A stretch of 24,706 bases of DNA, from contig VCMS01000483.1 of assembly GCA_022539475.1 (NCBI GenBank), positions 1 to 24,706 on the forward strand, in the 5' to 3' direction. Shown here piece by piece: positions 16,698 to 24,706 of the stretch; the stretch's first letter is position 1, and every line of letters begins with the position of its first letter. The notes beneath the pieces were generated by a model. It saw only the letters and a list, made by a program, of their open reading frames with translations, ran no database searches and was not told the DNA's origin. The DNA comes from Gracilaria domingensis (lineage: Eukaryota; Rhodophyta; Florideophyceae; Gracilariales; Gracilariaceae). The translations under genes were made by a program, and so were the position numbers.

Positions 16698-18825
16698 ATC
16701 CACCTCCGCCGCCATTGCCATGTTCTCTGCTCTTGGTCATATACACCACGGCCGCCGTCGCTGCATGCTTCGCTTCCGATTGCGCTCATACGGCCGCCGT
16801 ACCCGTGCGATTTGCATATGATCACGGTTTCACCGCCGCTGTTGGCATATCCCTCGCCTTTATCGTCCCTCCTTGACCGCCGTAGCCAGCCGCCTTCGTC
16901 ACCGCCCTCTTTCTCGTCGCTGCGGTGCATGGCGAGCCTCTCTGCGATCTCTCGGCTCTGCTACTGTCGCCGGGCTGCATGGATCAGCGCATCGACACCG
17001 TAAGATCCAGGCTTGTGCTAGCAGTGCAATCCGCGGCTTTGTGGATTTCGAGGGCTGCCACCCCTGCTTTTCTCGGCGTGGCAGCGCGGCCAACTTGCGC
17101 ACTACTGGCTTGTCGCGCACCGCGCGCCGCCCGCGAGCTCAAGACCACCAGACACAAAGAGCCACGCGACGCTGCTGGGCGCGCGCGCCGAGGCAGATAT
17201 TATCGCCGTCGCGCTCTTCGCCGGCCATTCGGACCACGCGCACTCATGGCCGCGCGCGGTGTGTCAGCGCGACGACAGCGGCGGTGCACTGGTGACTAAT
17301 CTTGCCAAGAGCACGGCCTGCGGGCTGCGTGCCGCCTGCTATGACGCCGTTGTGCCACATCAAACCAGCTTCTGCCGTCTTCATGGTCTCAGCTCCCGAT
17401 CTCGCCTCCGCCGCTGCAGTCACTATGGTCCCGGCGGTGATGCCCGCGTCCAAACTATTACGCGTATGTCGCGCCGTCATGTCAGACGGCACGGAGCTAT
17501 ACCGCAAGCAACTCCTGCGTCTCTCGCGCCGGCCGCCGCTGAATGTGTCGCGAACACCGCTGCTCTCCACAGTTTCTGACGTGTGGCAACCGGACTGTGG
17601 ATGTTGCATCTTGGGCGCTTGGCGCGATGGGCGGCACGCAGGGCACCACCCTCAGAAATACCCTTTTGTTGCGCTTTGATTACATGTGTCAGGAACCTGC
17701 AGCCGCTCTCTCGCTGTCCAATGTAAAGTCCGTCGCCATCACAATTTTCGTCTCCAGGGCCGCCGCTGCAGGCTTAGACAATCGCGTGCTCTGCGGACTA
17801 GACTGAGGGTGCTGATAGCAACGATGAGAACGACGCTGGAGACGTGCGGCAGGAGCAAATGAAAGGCAAGCGAGTGGTGCACCTGAAGGAACAAATGGAG
17901 ATGAAGACTGAGGCGGGGAGTGAGTTTGGCGCGGGGGAGCAGTACAACATGGGAGCTTGGTGGAACATTGTACGTCAGTGGCGGCTGCGCCGCTACAAGA
18001 ACCTCGCTCGTGCATAATGTATCTGAAAGCATGTATATGGCCGCGCGCGGGGGCAGTCAAACGCTAACGTAGTGTCTGTGAATAACACAGCAACAATAGA
18101 AACTGTTTAAGGGAGAGCAACGTCTGTAGACATGATGTAAATAGCCGCACACGCGTTTTTGTACAGAGTTGGTTGGTACTGGTGCAATACCTCTGTATAC
18201 CAAGGAGGGCAGCAAGGTGCGACAGAAAGCAAGTGGTATTTCTCCCACTGAAATGCTGCGCACTGAGTTGTTGAGCTTGCGCTGCGTAGCGCGCCGCCAC
18301 TCTCGCCTGTCCGCAGCTTTCCGACGCCGCCCCCCCAGCCCCCACCCGCACCGGCCCACTTGGCGCTTCATGCTAACGCGCCAAAGCTGCCCGCGCATGC
18401 CGCTGTTTCGCCTTGCGTCGCGGGCCACATCCTCCGCAACATGCGCTGCGTACCCCCGTCGCCGTAAATAAACGCGCCCTCCTCTCCCTCCATCAGCCTT
18501 TCTTCCTCGCCCGTCATCATTCCTTCAATCTCCTCCTCCTCCTCCTTCTCTGCAAGCGCTCGCGCGCTCGCGCGCGCAGCTTGACTTGCCGTACTCCGTG
18601 TCGCCCGTGCGCACGTCTTCCAGCCGCTCGCTATCGCCATCGTCGTCGCCGCCATGCAGCGCGTCTTCGTCGGACGCGTCAAACAAGCCGCCGCTGCTGC
18701 GCAGCGTGTTTCTCACCACGACAGCTTGCCTTTGCAGACCATGCCGCTCACGCCGTCGCCGCTGGCGCGTTCGCGGCGTAGCGATCAACACCTGCTTGGT
18801 GCAGCTGTCGGGCATTGCTAGCCGG
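16698..18825. other. GC-rich region with no supported gene
   Basis: Open frames overlap on both strands throughout, as expected from high GC and scarce stop codons, and none has a recognisable motif. The peptides are Arg, Ala and Ser-rich in every frame. ACGGCCGCCGT recurs near 16748 and 16791. CCTCCTCCTCC-type and CGCGCG runs occur around 18530-18580. I see no tRNA or rRNA. Confidence 0.4.
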
Positions 18826-19338
18826 CTAAACAAGGCGAGAAACGAACTTAATGCGCTGCAGTTCACGACGGCGCCGATGGGGGCCGACGCCGACGCCAGG
18901 CTGGCTCGGGGCGCCTCCAAGAAGGACGTAGCCTTGTTGTGTCGCCTGCGAATCACGTTGGATCACGTTTCGAGGCTGTGTCTGAGGAGAGCATATGCCG
19001 TGCGCGACGAATCGATCGCACATGCGCAACAGGCTCACGGCAACCGGTCGTAGTGCTGTCGCTTGTGCTACAACAAGCCACACACTACAAGCACAGAAGA
19101 GAACAGCAGCGGCAAGCAGGCAGCACACAGATGCGCGTGGGTGATCGCGGTATACAGTGGCCAGAACGCAAGGAAAGCTGGCCCACAACTGATGTGGATA
19201 ATCTTCCTTCGTCGTGCGCGAGGAAACCAGTTCAGGAGCTGTTACCCGTTGCCAGACGCCCAGCGACAGCCTGACGGCGCCGAAAATCGCCAGCGTGAGC
19301 TGCGCGTCGCGCAACGCGTCGGTGAGCGCCGGCAGCAT
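18826..19338 (-). CDS. possible small membrane protein, unrecognised
   Basis: An ATG-led frame of 170 codons (MLPALTDALRDAQLTLAIFG). It has two hydrophobic stretches, one near residues 10-28 (QLTLAIFGAVRLSLGVW) and a stronger one near residues 68-95 (VCCLLAAAVLFCACSVWLVV), which would be a transmembrane helix. The C-terminal 60 residues are Gln, Pro and Arg-rich. A frame ending just upstream (ATG at 19480, MKATYFLPPLPSLRTG) resembles an organelle transit peptide but is in another frame. The region is GC-rich with long frames on all strands, so this may be chance. I do not recognise a family. Confidence 0.22.
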   Translation of the reverse strand: MLPALTDALRDAQLTLAIFGAVRLSLGVWQRVTAPELVSSRTTKEDYPHQLWASFPCVLATVYRDHPRASVCCLLAAAVLFCACSVWLVVAQATALRPVAVSLLRMCDRFVAHGICSPQTQPRNVIQRDSQATQQGYVLLGGAPSQPGVGVGPHRRRRELQRIKFVSRLV

Positions 19339-19368
19339 GAGCGGTCGCGGCGCTCTACAGGGAGGCAC

Positions 19369-20065
19369 GGCGTGCGGGGCTGGGGGGAATGAGCGCGATG
19401 CGACGGAGAGCGTGCGTGGCGGCGTGAGAACGGCCGGTCCGAAGCGACGGAAGCGGCGGAAGGAAGTACGTCGCCTTCATGGCGAACGGCCGCGCGCACA
19501 CCTTGAGGGTGCGACGCGTCGCGTGAAAGCTGCGCGGAATCGGCAGATGATGGCGGACTGCGGAGGTCAGCACGTGAATGGGCAGTTGCGATCATCGCCA
19601 ATAGTCGGCTGGAAGAGGTGTCGCGAGACGCTTCCGCGGCAAGTGAGCCACAGGCTGGGGCCGCTACGGCTGTGAATGCCTGCTCGAATACACGCGTCAC
19701 TTGCCATGTGCACGGCGTCGTCGTCGTTGAGTCTTCCATACTGCGTCCGCTTCTGCGCCGTCCTCTTCGCCGGGTTGGGCGGCGCGCGGTGCAGTCGGAT
19801 GGCGCCGACGACGCGCCGCGCGCGCATTCAAGCCCACTTGTGCAGCTTTTCTCGCAAGAGGTCGACTCCGTACGCGCTGTCTTTGACGTAAGACTTAGTT
19901 CCACGCCCAAGTAGCTCGCGGGATTCCTCAACCACCTTCTGAACAATGACACGCCGTTGCCGTATGAATTCTTTCTGCGATCTTCGCGCGAGCCAGTGAC
20001 CGAAGCTTGGAAGCCACTTTGAAGGCTGCTTCGCATGTGAGAGAGAGCGTGGGAGATGGAATTTG
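19369..20065. other. GC-rich to mixed region with only uncertain frames
   Basis: The best candidate is a minus-strand frame at 19828-20085 (about 85 codons, with RRVIVQKVVEESRELLGRG and YGVDLLREKLHKW). It looks protein-like and helical but has no known motif. It could be an exon, since its frame continues after a single TGA into 19827-19567. Confidence 0.25.
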
Positions 20066-20209
20066 GCCGCTGTTTTGTTTCGCATGTAGCCTTTTTGAGG
20101 TTAGTTCAAGCTACCTGGACACAAGAGGGATGAATTGTGCCGCTGTTGTTGTTCCATTGTGCCGTTTTGAGGTGGTTCAAGCTTACCTGAACAAGAGCGG
20201 TGGTACTGT
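20066..20209 (+). repeat. 72-73 bp tandem duplication, diverged, inside an open frame
   Basis: Copy A starts at GCCGCTGTT (20066) and copy B at GCCGCTGTT (20139). Both continue with TTTTGAGG, GTTCAAGC and ACCTG, at roughly three-quarters identity with small gaps. In one plus-strand frame the copies read LFEVSSSYLDTRG and RFEVVQAYLNKSG, 24 codons apart. That frame has one TGA at about 20259 and then runs to 20540 (DHRDWVLALGLSPEEADALL). It lacks an ATG upstream of the duplication, so a real gene would have to be spliced or broken. Confidence 0.6.
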
Positions 20210-20660
20210 TTCTCGCGATTGTCCTGAAGGACGGTCTGGCGATACTAGCGTCAGATTGTGAAGTACGAAGGCGCAGTTGCCGAAGCTTTCTTTTGTCGAT
20301 CATCGCGATTGGGTGCTGGCGTTGGGGTTATCCCCAGAGGAAGCCGATGCGCTTCTGCTTCGAAGGAAGGTCGGGTGTGGATCTGGGACGTTGAGAAAGG
20401 AACGCGTAAGAGCTTGGCTTCCCATCGCAAGTAGGTGGCAGATTTGTGTTGGAAGGCGTATCATTTGGATGAACGATGTTTGTTTGGTGGTGTCTGCTTC
20501 GAAGGATGCTACGTCGAAGTTTGGAACGGGGCTAGCATGAGGCGCGGTCAAGATGATCGCGGACATACTACCGCCGTCACGACTGCTGTGTAGAGTGGAG
20601 ACGGTTCTATTTGTTCTGCTTCTCAGGATCGTAGTATAAAGATCTGGAATGCTGATCATC

Positions 20661-20707
20661 AGTAGACACAGGATGGCCGGTATGATACCGGCCATCCTGT
20701 GTCTACT
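20661..20707. repeat. perfect 47-bp palindrome
   Basis: Arms 20661-20683 and 20685-20707 are exact reverse complements around a single G (20684). The centre reads GGCCGGTATGATACCGGCC. There are no mismatches in 23 bp. The right arm overlaps the start of a short open frame. Confidence 0.95.
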
Positions 20708-20887
20708 ATAAATGCACATGCTCACTGGCTGAGTTCCATCAGGGTTTCTACCGACTACGTGCTCCTATGCGACGCGTTTGCATCTTTGGACGAGCAGAAC
20801 GGATACATGCCGGTCAAGTTGTCGCAAGAAGAGGCGTTGGAGCGCTTTGAAAAGATGAAGAGCAAAGTACGGGCAAGAAGGAACTAA
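20699..20887 (+). CDS. possible C-terminal exon or small protein, unrecognised
   Basis: A short frame ending in TAA at 20885-20887. The last 35 residues (LDEQNGYMPVKLSQEEALER, then FEKMKSKVRARRN) have the charged, helical composition of a real protein end. The first part is less convincing, and there is no good start codon, so this may be the last exon of a spliced gene. No family recognised. Confidence 0.25.
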   Translation: MSTINAHAHWLSSIRVSTDYVLLCDAFASLDEQNGYMPVKLSQEEALERFEKMKSKVRARRN

Positions 20888-20932
20888 GGGTAAGTGGTTC
20901 TGATATTTCACTCTGAGGGGCATACAGATTTC

Positions 20933-20970
20933 ACGCCATGACCGGCCATCACAGCCGGTCAACCTGGCGT
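20933..20970. repeat. composite hairpin
   Basis: ACGCCATGACCGGC (20933-20946) pairs with GCCGGTCA (20954-20961) and, after a 3-base bulge, TGGCGT (20965-20970). The loop is CATCACA. It shares a GGCCGGT/ACCGGCC flavour with the palindrome 230 bp to the left. Confidence 0.6.
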
Positions 20971-21126
20971 GGCGTAAAGTGAGGACCAGTATATTGGGTC
21001 GGCCAGTCCCTGACAAGCAGTGTGAGAGACTGTGGATATGCCAAGACTGGCAACTTTTGCTTCACGTTCCCGGCGACACGTTGCGGCCGTGGAATGGAGT
21101 GGTTTGGTGCAGAATATGACGGTTCA

Positions 21127-21165
21127 TTTTTGTTTTTTTTTTTTTTGACTTTTTTTTTTTTTTTT
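21127..21165. repeat. double poly-T tract
   Basis: Five T, a G, 14 T, GAC, then 16 T. On the minus strand this is a poly-A run and could be the tail of a retroposed sequence read leftward, though no source gene is recognisable beside it. Assembly errors are common at such tracts. Confidence 0.85.
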
Positions 21166-22677
21166 CGATGAGTGTTGTCGAAGGGATAGTAACCTGCAAG
21201 GTTTTGGAATATGGGGACGAAGAAATTGAAGATCGGATTCTGCCTGGACATAGTGATGAGGTCGTTCACGGTGAATTGTATGTACGGATGGAAAGACTGT
21301 TCCTGCGCGCAAGGATAACTGTATTGAAAGATCTACACCGATGATCTGTGTTTTCGTTTCTTCAAAGAGTCTTCGCGGGGACTCGCAACAGGGGAAGCCG
21401 GGCGGGATGGTGTGGTAAGTGATGAATGTGTCAAGATGACAAAAACGTTGATGAAGCACTTGTCTTGATCTACCGTCCTTTTGAATAATTTGTACTGAAA
21501 CACTACCATTCTATCATGCGGTGGGGTCACCCGGACTGTGGGGTAAGCGGAGAGAACAGTGCACAGAAATCGAACGCAAAGCGATTAGCACAGACGCAAA
21601 TGAGGACGGCAGCGACGCGCAATGAAAACGCCCGCAAAACATACGCCCGGAGGCGAGCCGGCAACATTTTGTTGAATCAGCTAGAAGAGGCCCGGTTTAT
21701 AGATGGAATGGTAAAGATCCGGATGCTCATACCTAAGACAGCTCTCCATACGCCCATTCTCCGCAACGTTTGGCTGCAAGCGCGGCTAATCTGCCGCAAT
21801 CCTTGACTACATGCAGTAGTCCAATGGTTCAGTCGCGCGACGTGCTCAGCGCGGCGCGGTACAGCCGGTAGACTCTCTGTAGCGTGCAAAAATGTTAGGC
21901 TCCCACGCGAACGGGCGCCGGGCGTGCAATGGAGAGGCGGCGCCCATGGCGTTCGGCTGGCGGCGATGATGCAGCCTCGCGAGCGCGCGGCGAGCGAGAC
22001 CGCCGATGCCGAATGGGCGCTGGTTGTGAAGTTGTTGCCCGAGCGCACAGCGCGCGCGGGGTGGCGCGCACGTGGCGTCAGCTTGTGCTGCCTATCTTAT
22101 ACGGCCCCTTTTTCAGTACTACAGATGTGTACAGGTCGCGATCGGTGTGTGCACCGTACATTTCGCTCTTGCCCGCAGGTCCAAGTGAAGAAGCATCAAC
22201 GTGGTCGTGCGCGAGTGAGTGATCTCGACGCTTGCGAGTTTTCTTGCTTCTTTTGGAAAGCCTCCCAGTGTCGAGAAATCTTCACCCTGTAAGCGTCGTT
22301 GAAGTTCACCCTTTCAAAATTCAAAGCCAGAAGGTAAAACTAAATTTCCACTTTTAATGCCATTACAGCATCACCGACTATTGTGCTTGCCGTGCTTTTC
22401 ACGAGAGCAAGCGCACAGGAAGCTCGTCCCTGTCGCACTACTTATATCGCGCAATTCATCCATGTAAACCATGTCTCTGCTAAAACAAACGAAAACAATC
22501 TGCGGCTACTTGCAATCGTCCTGCTCACTTGAATATCCAATCTTTGGTGTATAGCGTATTCTAAAGATCACACAACCACCTCTTCATAAGAGACTTTCAT
22601 AAACGGCACAATGATTGGACACAGTCTTCATTCAACTGTAGAACAGGACATATAGTAGGCCATAAATTCGCCTTGGG
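21166..22677. other. mixed-composition DNA without a supported gene
   Basis: A plus-strand frame at 21516-21806 (ENARKTYARRRAGNILLNQL, then EEARFIDGMVKIR) is the most protein-like piece, but it has no motif and no context. A GC-rich pocket at 21,830-22,080 has long chance frames on both strands. Confidence 0.3.
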
Positions 22678-22690
22678 AAAAAAAAAAAAA
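22678..22690. repeat. poly-A tract of 13 bases
   Basis: An uninterrupted A run. No recognisable retroposed sequence is seen upstream. Confidence 0.8.
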
Positions 22691-24706
22691 CAACCAGTTT
22701 TGTATTCTGTCACCAAAGAACAAAGCTTTGCCTTTGTAGGGTTCACAGCCAAACATTTCTGCTTCCCATCCTCCCATCGTCCGCCGTGACCACTCACTCC
22801 TTCACCGCCTTGACCAGCAAGCAACATTCGCCAACCATGTTCTACGAATCCTGGATAGCTGAATGCATATGTCATAACAACAATTAACAACTATTGCATG
22901 GCGCTCGTCGCCGAAGAGACGACAGTGAGAAGAAACACAAGATGTCTTGACAAACCCTTGGAAAGAGAATTGTGAACATTGAAGAGCTTTCAGAAGTGTT
23001 CTCATCGTTCGTGAGAAGAGTGAAATTCAGGTCAAGGCAAGGTGGTTAAAAAAGAGCTATTTAAATATATTGTAGAAGATAATTAAAGTGGGCACTAACT
23101 AGTGAACAGATTGGAGAATTTGTACAGGATGAGCATACGAGAGAGAACTCCGATAATGAAAAAGCGGACAAAGCTCAGGTGGACGAGAAAGCATGAAACA
23201 AAGATCAGAAGGCGAATAGCTCATCAATTTTTGCTTGCACCTTATGGCATGACCTTATCGATTTGGGTGGGTGCTCTCTGTTTTAACATACGTCAACATT
23301 AAACGCTAGAAATCAAACCTCCTACGGCCATGTTGGACGGCAAAAGCGCGAATATAAAGCCATTTGCGAAGGCGGTTCAGATGTCGTACGACACGCGAAG
23401 TGTAGATAGTAATGTATTTGCAAAGAAGAGAAACAAATGGTGTGGACGGTGCCAGACAGAGGTAAACCGAAGTGAGAGATTGTCAATAATCAGAAGGTGA
23501 AGAGAGCGAACTGCAGCTAAGGATTTTTGTACAGCCGTTGTCGAGGTGCATCTTTTCTTGTCCGATGTAGGCACATGTACATTCGAGTATTTGTTTATTT
23601 TAGAAGGAGTTTTCCCGCTTGCAGCACTATTAGGTTGCTGACCGTTTCTTTTCTACTGCCAATCGCTCTACTGGTGGGAGACATCTATCGCATACGTAAA
23701 ACTAACTGTCACAGGACGACCCGCGTCGCGTGTTGCTCGGCGCCGTTCTCTCTTGCTCGAAGTCTCTGTGAATATTCTGGATCGCTGTGTTTACCTTTCC
23801 AGATGCTACAAAAACTTTTTGTGTTGTGTTGCCGACAGTTAAAGCTTGAAGAATTTGGAGATTGAAGCAAAAATACGGAGATTCTTGGCAACAAGGTAAG
23901 GGCAAGTGTGGGGCTGTTAGGGCTTGGTAATTAATCACTAGTTGGCATCTTCCGGGAGTGTGAGTGAATGGCGGCGTTCTGCTGAGAATGGGGCTAGTAG
24001 TGAGTTTTTGGTTGAAAGCCGATACTTGATCCTGACGCAGTTCTTTGCCCGTAAAACGGAATGGAAATGAATGTAAATGTGTATTGCAATTAATTTGTTG
24101 CGGGAGCGAACCATGAACAATTGCACGCAGGAGATATGTCCTAAGAAAACTATAAGCGTGGTGGAGAATGTGGCGAACAGAACGTTCGGCAGGAGGTACG
24201 GGTTGTTGTGAAGGGGCGTGTGAAATTGTTGATGTGGAAGGAGAGGCTAGAGATGAGTGCGGGAAGCTGTTTGCGGCCAGAAGCGGTTCATTGTGTGACA
24301 CCGGAAGACATAAGGGTGGTAGGTTTAGAGGACCAGAAGAGTTTTCTGAACAAGACGCGTAAGTGAAGAAAGGAAGTGATGGAAGATGTACCCCGCAGGA
24401 GGCCATCGGGGGCTCCAGTTTTGAATGAATTTTATAGTAGGAGCATGGCGCTGCAGTGATGGAGCTGATTCTGAGGTTGCAGGAGGAGAGAAGGATGAGA
24501 AAAATGGAGCCGTTTATTGGGCGAGGCAGGTGTAACGGGTTGGGGAGCGTTGCACCTCGTGCTTCTACAAAATCACATTTTAGGGAGACGGTAGGGAGGA
24601 TCCGGAAGCGTGCATGGCAAAATTGAGTAAAATGAGGCCCGATTTAGAGGGAAAGGAACGGTGGATCATCCGAGGTGGGGATGAGATGCGATTGCATCCC
24701 AACACG
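22691..24706. other. region without a supported gene
   Basis: The longest frame is on the minus strand at 23702-24406 (234 codons). It is rich in Ser, Pro, His and Leu with no motif, and is probably a chance opening opposite purine-rich plus-strand DNA (GGAGGAGAGAAGG-type runs at 24,360-24,660). A basic plus-strand frame at 23102-23302 (66 codons) also has no support. I see no tRNA or rRNA. Confidence 0.35.

Noticed and set aside
19242..20036. 264-codon minus-strand gene
   Set aside because: It is Arg/Ser-rich low complexity in GC-rich DNA where all frames are open. Nothing recognisable.
20095..20185. tRNA gene suggested by GTTCAAGC strings (B-box-like)
   Set aside because: No cloverleaf, A box or acceptor stem can be formed, and the strings are explained by the 72-73 bp duplication.
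23702..24406. 234-codon minus-strand gene
   Set aside because: It is a Ser/Pro/His-rich chance opening opposite purine-rich DNA, without domain, conserved motif or context.

Overview
The window looks like eukaryotic nuclear DNA from a repeat-rich, intron-poor genome. It holds a Ty3/gypsy retrotransposon with a chromodomain, a decayed DNA-transposase gene of a eukaryotic type, many long inverted and tandem repeats, homopolymer tracts, and no bacterial-style operons. A red alga or another protist is my guess at the host. No single sequence feature decides the taxon.

Left part (1 to about 10.6 kb): one large Ty3/gypsy (chromovirus-like) LTR retrotransposon lying on the minus strand. Reading leftward from about 10.2 kb it runs: gag (coiled coil, capsid-like core, CCHC knuckle), a gag/pro junction with a slippery heptamer at the gag stop and a predicted pseudoknot, retropepsin, a 1345-codon pol (reverse transcriptase, RNase H, HHCC-DDE integrase, GPY/F module, long disordered tail), and a separate chromodomain reading frame. 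Beyond that, convergent to pol, lies a long antisense coding region on the plus strand (527-2420) in three frames. After it come a polypurine-tract-like motif and what looks like the U3 end of the 3' LTR, which runs off the left edge. Three in-frame nonsense codons (one TGA, one TAA, one TAG) interrupt gag, protease and the chromodomain frame, and each is one C-to-T change from a sense codon. The copy therefore looks recently inactivated. No matching 5' LTR is visible.

Middle part (10.6 to 16.4 kb): an AT-richer region with a cluster of strong hairpins (10975-11140), a 2.4-copy tandem repeat of 373-374 bp (11178-12075), another long hairpin (12264-12350), and a zinc-finger transposase-like gene of the Plavaka/CACTA type (12760 to about 14266) broken by frameshifts near its 3' half. 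Three regularly spaced palindromes with a telomere-like GTTAGGGT stem follow (16024-16390).

Right part (16.4 to 24.7 kb): a GC-rich stretch (16.4-19.9 kb) with degenerate minisatellite units and only uncertain open frames, then AT-richer DNA with a 72-73 bp duplication, a perfect 47-bp palindrome, poly-T and poly-A tracts, and a few short frames that may be exons or remnants. I could not find a confident host gene in the last 8 kb.

The points most worth following up are the antisense gene carried by the chromovirus, the possible internal polypurine tracts, the gag/pro frameshift pseudoknot, and the covarying palindrome array at 16.0-16.4 kb.
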